This document shows positions 18,813 through 30,142 of a stretch of 64,000 bases of DNA, piece by piece. The notes under the pieces are model-generated. The model saw nothing but the letters and a program-made list of their open reading frames with translations, ran no database searches and was not told the origin of the DNA. This stretch comes from Chimonanthus salicifolius (lineage: Eukaryota; Streptophyta; Magnoliopsida; Laurales; Calycanthaceae), in assembly GCA_013350335.1 (NCBI GenBank), contig CM023536.1, forward strand, positions 8,204,207-8,268,206, read 5' to 3'. The first letter of the stretch is position 1, and the number at the start of each line of letters is the position of its first letter. A program made the position numbers and the translations under genes.

Positions 18813-21075
18813 TGAGAATTTGGAAACAAAAATTCAACTGAAATTATCGCGAGAGGCAGTGGTTTATGACAAAATTTCGCGTGGCGTGAGAAAGAGACTT
18901 AAAATTTGTTTGACGACATTGCCCTTGATCTCCAACTGATTAGAGGTCTTTATTCTCTTGCCTCATCATTTGAAAGGGTACTTTCGACAATTCAGAAGCA
19001 AATGTATTTGACTCTTTCTGCTTTTCTACACGTGTTGGAGAATCTCATCATCCAGAAATTCCAAGATTGCTGCCCGACCACCGGAGGAGGCCACGTGTTA
19101 GTCTTAAACGTGCTCAATATTGCCTACTCCTAAGTCGGCTTAGTGCACTTTAAACAGAGAAATTGCTTCCGTGTTAATCGTCTATTAGAAATGTGTTTTT
19201 GTAAGAAAATTTATTATAAATAAATAAAAATTATAATTAAATATATATATATATATATAATTTAAATTAGTAAATTGTGAGGAGATTAAAGATATAAATT
19301 GATAAATTTAATTAAATTAAGTTTTGAATTTTTAATAGGTCACATGTGCCACAAATACTTTTATTTAATAGATTTACTCATACTCTAAATAGTGGATCTT
19401 AAGGTTTGATACACAATTTCGGCCATTTCAAATACGATTTGAAGTGATTTTCGAGCCATTTTAAGTTTGATCTTTTCGATATTTCTTTCATTCATACAAT
19501 TTTTTACAAGATTTTTGTAGAAACCCTCTATTATTAAGGTATTAGCTTTTAAAGGCTTCACTTTTCTTTCTCATTTGTGTTTTAGGAGATAAATATGATG
19601 TTTAAATATTCTATCTCATGTATTTGTAATTTTTTTAATTTATTCTGAATTTTTTAGTCTAAGATAAATGAAAAATAAAGGTTTTTGGAAATAAATCTTT
19701 GTTTTTATTTATTTAATCATTCAATGTTAGGGTAATGGAGATGTGATTATCTGTGTTACATTTTTTAAATTGTTTTTTTTTTCAAAATTTTCATAATTTT
19801 TTTTGTGAAATGAAATTCATGGATAAAGTTGTTTAAAATGAGTGTAATGTGTGTGAAAGTGATTCATGTAGTGCTTAAGACCTTAATGTTACATTTGTAA
19901 TTTTTTTAATTTAATCCAAATTCTTGCTCTAAAATATAGATTAGTATTATCTCTTTGTTCTAATCATTACTTTTAAATGTATTGAAGAGAAATGACACTA
20001 AAGATAGATGATCCGATATGAGAGTTTGGTAAGAGGTTGAATGATTCCAACAAGTATTGCATTAGCATGCATTGTGGATCCAAATTTTTAAGAGAGACTT
20101 TTTCATATGGTCTTTTGTACTCTCTCTATATCAAAAAGCTTGCTAAAAATTTTAAGGGTAGCGATCCTCCCAATTAAATATGGATTTTAGTGTATTGTTA
20201 ATTTTACCCTTCACATGAACAGTAAATCGGCTCACTGAAATTTTACTGATAATACACTAAAATTTATATAGATTATATAAAATACCTGTGGGATGATCGC
20301 TATCAAATTTTAAGTAAGAACTTGTGAGTTGTGAGGAGCTTTTACTTGATTTTGCTCTAAAATTTGATAAGTCATTATCTGTAGAGTGTTGCTGTGCTAA
20401 TCACTCCTGTCTCATTCCAGAATCATCACTGCTCCTTGGAATTATTGGAATAGTGAATAAAAGTAATAAAAGTCGGTGGTGGGCTGCCCCCATTTCCCTT
20501 CTTTTTATTTCTTCTCTTTGTCTCAGAGTCGAGTCCAGGCATCATGACATGAACAATTGAATAAGCTCCAGCTGAGAAACAAAGGACATTATCAGAACAA
20601 CTTAATAAACAATTCTTTCTAATACGGTGAGATGCCTTAGATCATGTTCAATTAGTGCAGATTATTAAATTACTTATCTTAGTGTCATGAATCGTTTCTT
20701 CCTGCTTCTAATATTTTGTTGAAACATGACAGGTGGAGAGACATGATTAGTAGGACAACCATGTCTAAGCAAGCTCACCTCACTAAAGTATGGACTTTTT
20801 CAACAGGAGTGAAACCTACTCTTTCTTGATTTTGACATGTAAAGATACAGGGCAGAAATCCATATATATTTGTATTATATTTCTTCAAAGACCCTAATTT
20901 TCAAAGCTATCACTCATTGCTTCATCCACCCACCTACTCCCTTTGGCCCTAGAAGGAAGACAGAGAGGCTCTTTTAGCCAAATTCCTGCAAGCTTTGCAG
21001 GCAATGATAGAACAGGAGCCTTCGTCAAAGGGGTTTGATCCCCAACAGATCAAATAAAGAGTCAAATGATAAATA
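18813..21075. other. Intergenic region without a recognised gene
   Basis: About 2.3 kb. It holds a TA run (about 19240-19258) and short open frames (18906-19133, 20324-20560) that show no domain, no splice partners and no conservation signal I can see. The region near 18790-19130 is somewhat less AT-rich and could be a decayed gene fragment, but I cannot name it. Confidence 0.4.
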
Positions 21076-21079
21076 AATT

Positions 21080-21225
21080 TTATGGAGTTGGGCGGATGGT
21101 CAAGAAGTAAGTGAAATTTTGAATTTGATTCACGTCCAATTTTAACGGGCCACTCTTTCTAAATTTAATTGGTGTGTGTGCATTAGGAAATTTACACAAG
21201 TGTATAGAGGATACTGGGTTTTTAT
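21080..21225 (+). mobile_element. SINE-like repeat, family B
   Basis: Plus strand: GGATGGTCAAGAAGTAAGTG (A-box region), TTGAATTTGATTCACGTCC (degenerate B box), GGGCCACTCTTTCTAAATTT, GGTGTGTGTGCATTAGGAAA and TTTACACAAGTG. The same order occurs at 54945-55115. Confidence 0.62.
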
Positions 21226-21239
21226 TTTTACTTTTAAAA

Positions 21240-21950
21240 ATCTATTTGAACCAATTTTTTTAATTATTTTCATCAATATTTTTTAAATTTAAAAGGGTTT
21301 AAAAGCAACTTATTCAATTTTAGAGTTATTTAGAATTGTTTTAATCAATTTTGACCATTTGACCATTTTGAAGTATTTTCATTAATTTTTCAAGTTCAGC
21401 TCTAAGATAATCTAAAATTTTGAATTTTTTAAAATAATTTACTGAAATAATATTCAGTGCTTATGGCATTTAATGCAAATGTGTGAATATCATTCACATA
21501 AATTGGAGGGTATTGTGTAATTTTTTCAAAATTTTCTTGAGAATTTGATAAAAGTCATGATTACTAAGATACTTTTCATTTTCGAATTTGTTAAAAAAAA
21601 TAAAGGATATGATATACAAATATTTCACAATTAAATAAAGATCCTTTAATGTGATTGGTAGAGTTTTTAGACTCTTTGTGTAATTTTTTAATATTCCGAC
21701 ATTTATATAAAACTAAAAAAAAATTAAAAAAATTATGAATTATACTAGAGGATACATACCACTAGGGAATACTTGAAAACATAAAGTTTATAGTAGGTAT
21801 TTCTTCATGCTAGTTTCATTCTTTATATAATTTTCAGATATTTTTCAAAGTTTTAGGACATTCAAATTTTCAAGACGTATCAAAATTTCGACTTTCAAAG
21901 GCTCGTAAACACCATAAAATTAACTGTTATTTTTTTTTAAAAAAAATGCG
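21240..21950 (+). repeat. AT-rich dispersed repeat R1, copy 2
   Basis: Collinear with 740-1400 for some 650 bp in the same orientation, including CAAGTTCAGCTCTAAGATAA, TAATATTCAGTGCTTATGG, GTGATTGGTAGAGTTTTTAG, AAATTATGAATTATACTAGA and CAAAATTTCGACTTTC. Divergence is considerable, with many small indels. Non-coding. Confidence 0.7.
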
Positions 21951-22959
21951 CATCCTAAGTTTTTCATTTTGTCCTATTTTTTGTATTTTTTCAAAAATAA
22001 GAATAAAAAATAAGGAAAATATGATGGAAAATAGGGAAAATAAACATTTTCATAAGGATTGTAAAAAGAGATGACAAGATTTCTTGAAAAACTTGCATGC
22101 ATTTCTCCTTTTTAGAATTTAGATTGATGAATGCATAAATAATAGTTCATGAATTCTACATGATGTTATTAATAACATATTGTGCCAAGACCTAGGGGCT
22201 GCACGAAGGTCAAGACTCTCTCACTTTCACAAATAATGTCTTGAGGTCAATTCTTAATACTTTTTTAGGCGTATTTCTCCATCGATTGAACCCGACATAT
22301 ATGTTTACAGGGGTGTATTTGTGCCCCGAAAGATGTCGAGCGAAATACCTCAACACCTTCGATCATTAAAAAAAATATATTATACCAAGTTGCAACTAGA
22401 AAAGTAATGCTCATATAGAGTAGACCTCGTAATATAATATTGCACAAACCACTCATTTGATGAAATATAACAACATCCTAGTGATAATATAAACTAATAT
22501 TGCTATAAAATAAATAATTTGTTACCTATAATTTGGGTTGATCAAGTGATTAAAAAAATGTATATTATACACATCATGAATGATGATGATGAAACATAAG
22601 AGTATTATTTAGGCTTTTGGATGAGTCATGATGAATAAAAAACTCCTTAAATACTTCACATTTCTTCCCTTTTGTGGGTGAGACATGGCCGCCTTCTCTT
22701 CTCCACGATTCCTGGCCACACAAATAAAGGTCAGGGCCTCCAAACAGATCTACTCCGTCCAAGCAACCGACCCTCGCTATCTAACCTTCAAAATTTCTCT
22801 TCACGCTTCAATTTTTTCTATGTTTTGTAAATTTTTTTTGAAATATTTTTTATTTTAATAGAGTACACTAATTAAAAATCTAAATTATTCATTAGTTTTT
22901 AAATACAAAGATTTGTAAAACTATTAGAACCGCTATTTAAATGTCTTTTCTTATTTTTT
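21951..22959. other. Intergenic, no gene seen
   Basis: AT-rich. Short frames at 22265-22456 and 22574-22762 (minus) have no recognisable features. Confidence 0.45.
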
Positions 22960-23510
22960 GAAATTCATTTCAAATTTTAGAAAAATTATCAAAAAATAGA
23001 GAGAAAATGAAAAACCTAGTACAAGTACATTTTAATTAAAAAAATAGTTGTTTCTATAAAGTATTAGATCATTAAAAACTGAAATTTCTATACAAATAAA
23101 ATATGTCCTAAATAATTGAACATTGTTATTTCTATTTTAGAAAATGAAAAATCAATATGAGAAGACACTTGACATGAAATTCATTTTTGTTGTAGTCCCA
23201 TAACGATATATTTCTTTTATTACCAATTCCTTGTTTTAGAAAAATCTAAATTTTAAGAAAATGTTAGAATATTAAAAGTCTCACACAAACACTTTAAAAA
23301 CTATATCAATCACATTAAGAACTCTTCAATTAATTCCATAAACATTTGTATAACATTTTTTCAATTTTTTTCATAAGAAACCCCAAAATGGGAATTATCT
23401 TAGTATCATATTCTGATATTTGTCGTTTTTTGTAAAAAAAAAGAGAGGAGAGAGAAAAATATCGACCGATATATCAACCAATACCGAATTTTAAACCCCT
23501 GATCTTAGTA
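22960..23510 (-). repeat. R1-type repeat in reverse orientation, ending in TATCGG-type motifs
   Basis: Read on the minus strand, the segment gives GTTTATGGAATTAATTGAAG, TTCTTAATGTGATTGATATA and GTTTTTAAAGTGTTTGTGTG, matching the middle of R1. At its right end it runs directly into ATATCGACCGATATATC and CCAATACCGAATTTTAAACC (23459-23502). The junction links R1 to the TATCGG family. Confidence 0.55.
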
Positions 23511-23970
23511 AACCTGAATTTTACATTAAAAAATAAATAAATTAGAAAACCACATAAATATCCTAAAAACTATATCAATCACATTAAGTCATCTTGATTC
23601 AATTCCATAAACACTCCATATCATTTGATTAAATTACTTTCACACAAAAACCCCAAATTCACTATTATCTAGATAATTTTTTAAAAAAAAATGGATGAAA
23701 ATAACTGAAAATGGACATATCTAAATGAGAAAAGAGGTTGGAATAGATAATAACTTTCACACTTGAAGAACACGCATCTAAACATTCTTAACACCATAGA
23801 AAATTCAAAACAGTTAGAATGACAAATTTTCTAAAAAATAAAAAAAATTGAATACGACTTATTTTATACAGTATTGGCTGTTTAACGGCCTATATCGGTC
23901 GTACAGTAATTGTACCTAATACGTATCACCATATATAATAGCGATATATTTGCCTAGGCCGAGTTTTATA
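23511..23970 (-). repeat. Second R1-type inverted copy followed by TATCGG motifs
   Basis: AACTATATCAATCACATTAA, GATTCAATTCCATAAACACT and CAAAAACCCCAAATTCAC repeat the preceding copy. From about 23868 follow TTGGCTGTTTAACGGCCTAT, ATCGGTCGTACAG, ATACGTATCACC and GAGTTTTATACCTTG, the terminal words of the TATCGG family. Confidence 0.5.
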
Positions 23971-24689
23971 CCTTGTCACTCGCCCACCTTGAATGTTAAA
24001 TATATTTTTTTTTGTTATTTTACTAAAATAACAAATTCTGAATTTAGCATTTTTCTCTTTTAAATATCCTTCCAATGCTTATCTCATTAACCATGGTTTA
24101 CGTATGTATAAAGATAGTGAGTCTCTTAATGACTCATTTTAAAATTCAATTAACAAAAGTATATCTTAATTTCGTACTTTGAATGTAAATAAGAAATTAT
24201 CTTGAAACTTTAACAAGTATGACATTTAAGATTTCATGTATATTTCTCTTTTAAAATGGCATATCAAAGAAAAGGGGATCATGATTTTCATAAGCAAGGG
24301 TCCTTTTGAAGAGCAAGAGACTTTCCAAGGCCCACTAAATAGGTTGTTCAAAACCTCTAATTTAAACATGGGTCCAGTAATAATCACTTTGATTGAATAA
24401 ATTAGATTATGTTTTTAAATTTTTTAAATGTTTTAAAATAAAAAATAATATTATCAAAATATATGAAAAATAAAAAAATATAACTATATAAATTCAATAA
24501 AATATTTGTCATTCTCCATATAAACGCCCAAAAACTCCAAGGTTCCTCTTTCTCTGCATTTCCTTTCAAATAATCACCTTTTAAAACTGTATGGTAGAGT
24601 CAAGCATTGTCTTCTCAAATGTGGGGCCTAGAATCTTTCAGTTATCTAGACATTGACCCAGTGTGCCTTAAATTTTTTAATGGTTTTCA
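23971..24689. other. Intergenic AT-rich DNA, no gene seen
   Basis: No feature recognised. Confidence 0.5.
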
Positions 24690-25035
24690 AGATTCTTATA
24701 ATAACCGATTAATTTTCGGAATATGTGCAAATCTCCCTATCTATACACTGAATAACTCCATAAAATTTTGAAAAATTGATGATATTGGAGAGAATAGGAG
24801 GTCCCATTGTAGTAAGGAGAATTGATGAATGTAATGTATGGAGCGTTGAAAGAAAAATTTCCAAATGTCTAAAATATAGAACGGGCGAAACTTATGTTTA
24901 AAGCCATCTGTGCTCATACCGAATTACCACATGCTCGAGGGTCAAGGCGTGACAAAATTATTCAGTTAGCTGGTCCGCTAGAAGGCTGCTTTGCAAATGA
25001 AGCTGAGTTGCATGCTCTATGGATAGGATTATTTT
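24690..25035. repeat. Partial SINE-like copy and possible LINE RNase H scrap
   Basis: 24710-24770 (CCGATTAATTTTCGGAATAT, GTGCAAATCTCCCTATC, ACTGAATAACTCCATA) matches the 3' half of the family B SINE-like repeats on the minus strand. On the plus strand, 24960-25035 encodes GPLEGCFANEAELHALWIGL, like the EAELHAL helix of LINE RNase H domains, followed by a stop. Both calls rest on short matches. Confidence 0.35.
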
Positions 25036-25329
25036 GAGAACTTCCCCGTCTTTAGAAATTAATTAAATTGGACAATTGGTCAGAAGAATTAGAAAGAAAG
25101 AAAGAAAATCTAGGCCCCTTTCCCTTCATATTGAGTTAAGTTCACGTGTCTCGACTCGGAATAAGAGCGAGGCATGATTAAAACCCTTTGAAGTGGAGTG
25201 AGAAAATAGCACGACAAGTCAAACTGAAGTAGACATTAGACGTAAGAAAAAGAAAAAAATTCAAACTCAAAGGTACAATTGCTTATGTTGGGCGGGTTGG
25301 TGAGGTTTTACTGTTTTAGGATAACCTCA
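25036..25329. other. Intergenic, no gene seen
   Basis: Contains a short (GAAA)n stretch at about 25093-25105. Nothing else was recognised. Confidence 0.5.
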
Positions 25330-25600
25330 ATCTAACATCTAGGCCAGTAAACGGACCTAAATCTGCCCCGTTTAGATGGATCCAAGTCCAGATCCTATTG
25401 ATAGAGTCTGAGTCTATCTGGCCCGTTAAAGGTTAGATCCGCTTGATTGAAAGTCTGGCCCAGCTGAAGGCCCACTGCACTGTCTGAAAGCCCAAGAAGG
25501 GTCCAGTTGTCCATTTGCCTATCCAACAACCCATTGTTGATGCTTCTGGACTCAAAGTCCATTTTTAGCCCAAATTAATTAAGGAATGAGCCAAAGGCTC
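25330..25600. repeat. GGCCC-word-rich segment, possible hAT-like MITE
   Basis: AAACGGACCTAAATCTGCCC, GGATCCAAGTCCAGATCC, TATCTGGCCCGTTAAAGG, GTCTGGCCCAGCTGAAGGCC and ACTCAAAGTCCATTTTTAGC are interspersed motifs like those at 5860-6650. Ends were not resolved. Confidence 0.3.
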
Positions 25601-26685
25601 ACAACACTCATTTATAACCCCTAAAATAATCATGTTAACCTACAAAAATATAATTTGGCAAAAAATATATTCATTTTGCCAATATGTTCTATAAGATCAT
25701 TTTGAACACATAAAATTGACGGTTAAGTTATTAAAATAGCCCCAACACTTTTTTTACAATTGTGACTTTAATAATGAATAAAACATGAAAAAAGAGGAGA
25801 ATATAATTTCTAGTGTTTCTCATGAATCTCCAAGCTTTGTAAGTACTGAGACTTGTTTAATGATTCAATTGATGGGTCTTGAAAGTTGAAACAAAAGACC
25901 TATAAAACTACAGTTTAGGCCTCATATGCCCTTGAAATCCAATCAAAACTAAGCTCGAAAAGATATAGATTTAAATTGGATTTACTACCCTTAATACAAA
26001 TAACAAAGAAGAGAGAAATAAAAAACCTTATGGGCTTACAACCATTAAGACAAATAACAAAGAAGAGAGCGATGAAAATAAAAGGCCTTATGATTTTATT
26101 ATTTGATACAAATAACACATAAGAGAAAAATAGTCAATCTCATCTACGATTGTTTCCTTCAGGTTTGTCTTCTAAAGTCAGGACAGGAGGTTAGCATATT
26201 GGTCAAGTCAAAATAAAATAAAAATGCAGAAAGATTGCCTACCAATTATCCAACTTAATCGCTACCACGACATTGTTCGACTCGGCATCAAACTCGAAGA
26301 CAAACTATTAGAAGATGAGCAGACCCAATTAGAGTGAATTGACGAATTGGTTCTCCAAATTTACTCATGGATCAATGGAGGAGAGCGGGGGCTTGAACAT
26401 AATACATTTGACCCGCTTACAACAGGAACATGACCCACTTGAATCCGTGTTGGACCTAGGCTCATTTGGAGACGAGTTGGGTCCTCCAAAAGCCCAATCA
26501 ACTCCACCCAATACAATGTTTAGAACTAAAGATTGGAAACTCATCTACTGCTAGAACAAGAATGAAAGGAAGGGAGAGAGGAGAGAGAGTTGGCTCAGCC
26601 AAAAGACGAAAATGGCAACCTACCAATAGCCTACCAACTGGTAACTAATGGATCCCCAATTGATCTAATCAATCCTCTATAAGAA
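25601..26685. other. Intergenic, with a short tandem duplication
   Basis: Around 25996-26125, ACAAATAACAAAGAAGAGAG-type units recur at about 25997, 26052 and 26108 (roughly 55-57 bp apart). The segment 26240-26560 is less AT-rich and has overlapping open frames, but I recognise nothing in it. Confidence 0.4.
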
Positions 26686-26690
26686 ATTTA

Positions 26691-27510
26691 CGTTGGGATA
26701 TGGCTCAGTTCCACTAAACAATTCCTTGATTTTCTCTGGTGTTGGAAATAGAAATTGCATAGAATTAGATTAGAATGTGATCTCTACAATCTAAGTGGAA
26801 TACGGCAACTGCTATGCTTGAAACAAGGCAAGACTAAGTGGGACCCGAGGAGCATATTCAACTGTGGCAGGAGAAGGACACGGTGAGGTCTTCTATTTAG
26901 AAATGGGTTTCCTAATTCTAAAGGGAAAGAGACAAAATAGTGGCAATTTCTATTTATGCCATGGAGGTTTAATCATAGGTGGGTATTGGCTGTAAGATCA
27001 CCCACTTACCAACGTGTAGATTAGAGCATTGAGAAAGAGGTGTTGTTATCAAAGGAGGGCTGCCTTTCCTGTCTTGAGAGAGAAGCACGACAATACAAGA
27101 GAGGGGGTGCTGCTGTTCGGGTGAACAAGTTGTTGTTCAGGGACAACATCTATTCCAAGCAGGAGGTTTAGAGAGGAGCTGCTCACATCAGCGTTACAGG
27201 AGATTGATAGCAGTCTGTCGTGTGGCCAAATGGGCTTTTGCAGAACAAACAAGCGAGGTGGAGAATCGCTCGATAGAGAAGGGAGTGCAGGCTCATAGTC
27301 GTGCACAGTCTCTTGCTGCCCAGACGTCAGTCGGGTTTGCTCATTGAGTTTATTATTGTATATTGTACTATCTTCTTTTCTCATAATAAAATCTCATTCA
27401 CGCTCCGTGGACGTTAGCCGGGTGGGGCCCGAACCAAGTAAATTTGCTTGTGTTGGACTGTGCTTATTTTCCAGTTCGATTTTTGTTTATTTCCTCTATA
27501 AGCGCTAACA
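26691..27510 (+). repeat. 5' LTR of the copia element
   Basis: 820 bp, ending AAGCGCTAACA. The first dinucleotide is CG where the 3' LTR has TG, which fits one T-to-C substitution after insertion. Open frames inside (for example 27049-27384 minus) are not genes. Confidence 0.95.
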
Positions 27511-27597
27511 AGTGGTATCAGTTGCTTTGATTGGAGACCAGAGACTCGTGGGTGAACGGATCATAGTACACAGGGAGGTTTCGGGTTGACAGAGGTG

Positions 27598-28690
27598 ATG
27601 GAAATCAACACCGCCCAAATGATTAATCTTAATGGAACAAATTACTTATTGTGGAAGGCAAGGATGGAAGATCTTCTGTATTCTAGAGATCTCTACAAAC
27701 CGATCGCAGGGAGACCGAAGGTCCAAGTGGAGGAGTTTTTCAATGATAAGGGGAAGACAAAACTGAAGGTCGAGATGTCTGATGATGAATGGAACGATCT
27801 TGATTGGAGGTGTCTCGATTTTATTCAACAATGGATGGATGATAGTGTGTTTCATCTGGTGTCCACTGACACGACGACGTAATCTCTCTGGAATAAATTG
27901 GAGGGATTATATGCGAGAAAGACTGAGGGCAACAAGACGCTCCTAATCAGAAAGTTGGTGAATCTGAAGTACAATGAAAGTACTTCGATTGCGAAGCATC
28001 AGAATGAGATGCGGAGTATAATTAATCAACTCTCATCCATGGAGATGGTCCTTGATGATGAGTTACAGGCCATACTACTTCTCAGTTCTCTACCTGAGAG
28101 TTGGGAGACCTTGGTGGTGTCACTCAGCAATTCAGCGCTAGAGGGTATTGTCACTATGACGTCTATGATAAGCAGTTTGGTGAATGAGGAGACAAGAAAA
28201 AATTCTTCGGTGGGTTCTTCTCGGACATAGGCTCTCTATACAGAGAACAGAGGAAGAAACAACAGCAGAAAACCTCAAGACTATGACAAGCTCAGAGGGT
28301 AAAGGTCAAAATCTAGAGGGAGAGGTGGAGGAAAGCTTAGATGTTTCTACTGTGAGAAAGAGGGGCATAAGATAATGGACTGCAAGCAAAAGAAGCTTGA
28401 TTTGGAAATTAGATCGCAAAGTTCAGATCAATCAAATGCCATACAAAGTAACACAGACGATGATGTAGGTGTTGTCGTGTGTACAATCACCACAGGTATG
28501 AATAATCCAACTGATCAGTGGATTTTAGATTCTGGGTGTTCTTACAACATGTGTCCACGCAGAGAGTCGTTTGACACATACAAACCCTGTGATGAGGGAC
28601 CTGTCTATGTGGGCAATGGTGCGAGTTGCAAAACCATTGGGGTTGGGACAGTCAAAATCAGGATGTTCGATGGCATGGTGAGAACGTTGG
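27598..28690 (+). pseudogene. copia gag-protease remnant with three in-frame stops
   Basis: One reading frame runs from ATG 27598 to the TRIM insertion, without any frameshift but with stops at 27880 (TAA), 28228 (TAG) and 28300 (TAA). It begins MEINTAQMINLNGTNYLLWK, typical of copia gag (the LNGTNY..W motif). The nucleocapsid zinc knuckle C-X2-C-X4-H-X4-C is at 28342-28383 (CFYCEKEGHKIMDC), and the protease signature WILDSGCSYNMCP lies around 28519-28557. The stops fit CAA/CAG-to-TAA/TAG changes, as expected from deamination of methylated cytosines in silenced transposons. Confidence 0.92.
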
Positions 28691-29039
28691 TGTGATATCC
28701 TGACCCATGAGCCAGAGGTCAAGCCCTAGATAGGCTGATGCAAGTGAAACTGGGCCCTGTCGGACGGGCCAGCAGAGTGGGCCGGTCGGATCCCACAGCC
28801 CAGCAGTGGGTGGGAGTTGTGGAAAGTCCCACATCGGAAGTTGAGGAGTTTGAGAGGGGATTTATAGGTAGTCTTGCTCCCTCAAACCAACAAGACGCGT
28901 TTTGGACCCGGACTTGGCCGGGTCCGATCCAAAAACCGTGCGGGCTCTCGCGTGTGCACGTGTATGCGCGTGTGGGCGCAAAGGGGACAATATCTTGTTG
29001 GCCGATCCCCAAGCCCTTTTTATGGGCCCAGCTGTTACA
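28691..29039 (+). repeat. TRIM LTR 1
   Basis: Starts TGTGATATCC and ends TGTTACA. It differs from LTR 2 by scattered substitutions (four in the first 40 bases) and small indels, so the insertion is not recent. Confidence 0.95.
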
Positions 29040-29146
29040 AATGGTATCAGAGCTCCGGGTTCTACACTCGGACTGTGTGGGCTTACTGCCTTCCACTGGG
29101 TTCATTGGGTCGAGCCGAGGGCGGCTCTGGACTTTAGGGGGTGGAT

Positions 29147-29498
29147 TGTGATATCCTGACCCATAAGCTAGAGGCCAGGCCCTAGATAGGCTGATGCAAG
29201 TGAAACTGGGCCCTGTCGGACGGGCCAGCAAAGTGGGCCGGTCGGATCCCACAGCCCAGCAGTGGGTGGGAGTTGTGGAAAGTCCCACATCGGAAGTTGA
29301 GGAGTTTGAGAGGGGGTTTATAGGTAGCCTTGCTCCCTCAAATCAATAAGACGCGTTTTGGACCGGGACTTGGGCAGGGTCCGATCCAAAAAAACCTTGC
29401 GGGCTCGCGCGTGTGCACGTGTGTGCGTGTGTAGGCCCAAAGCGGACAATATCTTGTTGGCCAATCCCCAAGCCCTTTTTATGGGTCGGGCTGTTACA
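29147..29498 (+). repeat. TRIM LTR 2
   Basis: Follows the purine tract directly. It ends GGGTCGGGCTGTTACA, the terminal motif also found (reverse strand) in the solo LTRs at 4349-4604 and 55675-55914. Confidence 0.95.
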
Positions 29499-29503
29499 GT
29501 TGG

Positions 29504-29956
29504 AGAACGTGCGGCATGTTCATGAGTTAAAGAAAAATTTGATTTTTTTGGGGACACTGGACACTGATGGGTTTACCTTCAAGGCGAAGGATGGGGCTCT
29601 TAGAGTTTCTAAAGGAGCCATGATCGTCATGAAGGGGAAGAAGGAACATAATCTGTACACACTGGTGGAAAGTACAGTAATCGACCGTAGAGGGATCCTA
29701 CTAGTCGGCCGTAGGAAGAAGGAGAAGAAACAAAAAGTCATGTGACAAGTATGACTTTAAAAATAAAGTTTCTTTTGCAGGTTGTGATGGTCCGTCCGAG
29801 TTCCATGGTGCTAGCGGAGATGGAAAGGCGAAGGGGATGAAAAATCACACAGAGAAAAAGGTTGCGCGTCTGACACAATCGGTGGCGGGTCCAACAAATT
29901 TGGTGACGAGCGTCAAGTTCAAGCGAGGCTTGGGCCTAGGCAATTCTTCTAATTAA
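29504..29956 (+). pseudogene. copia GAG-pre-integrase remnant joined to the RNase H tail
   Basis: After the TRIM, the frame continues ENVRHVHELKKNLIFLGTLD and KVSKGA-like LRVSKGAMIVMKGKKEHNLY, which is the GAG-pre-integrase domain of copia polyproteins. It stops at 29743-29745. Another frame ending at 29954-29956 reads TNLVTSVKFKRGLGLGNSSN, resembling the extreme C-terminus of copia RNase H. The roughly 3 kb that should lie between them (integrase and RT) is absent. Confidence 0.8.
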
Positions 29957-30142
29957 ATAAGACAGGTGGAGCATCCCTGAGAGTGGGGATGCGTGCATCT
30001 CACACAGAGATGCAGATAGGATGCAGCTGCAGGTGGAGCAAGGCCGGGAGCGGCTAGCATGCACGGAGGTGCATAATTGCAGGTGCAATGGAGGATGGTA
30101 TCTCAATTTGGAGGATGGTGGAATTCTCACCAAGGTGGAGAT

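Larger units (their letters stand above)
28691..29498 (+). mobile_element. Complete TRIM element nested in the copia element
   Basis: An 808-bp terminal-repeat retrotransposon in miniature. LTRs are 28691-29039 (349 bp) and 29147-29498 (352 bp), both TGTGATATCCTGACCC...CTGTTACA. The target duplication is GTTGG (28686-28690 and 29499-29503). Only 107 bp separate the LTRs: the tRNA-Met primer site TGGTATCAGAGC at 29042-29053 and a purine tract TTTAGGGGGTGGA just before the second LTR. There is no coding capacity, so mobility needed proteins in trans. Each LTR carries AAGTCCCACATCGG followed by a TTTATAGG TATA-like box. The host copia frame resumes exactly after the second duplication. Confidence 0.96.

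Noticed and set aside
27049..27384. 111-codon minus-strand frame
   Set aside because: Entirely within the copia 5' LTR; the equivalent frame in the 3' LTR is broken.
28719..29288. Long overlapping open frames on both strands (up to 189 codons)
   Set aside because: They lie inside the GC-rich TRIM LTRs and repeat themselves across LTR 1 and LTR 2. They are by-products of composition.
28691..29498. Cassandra-type TRIM carrying 5S rRNA sequence
   Set aside because: The LTR start, size and the CCCACATCGG core recalled Cassandra, but no 5S rRNA-like promoter block is present in either LTR.
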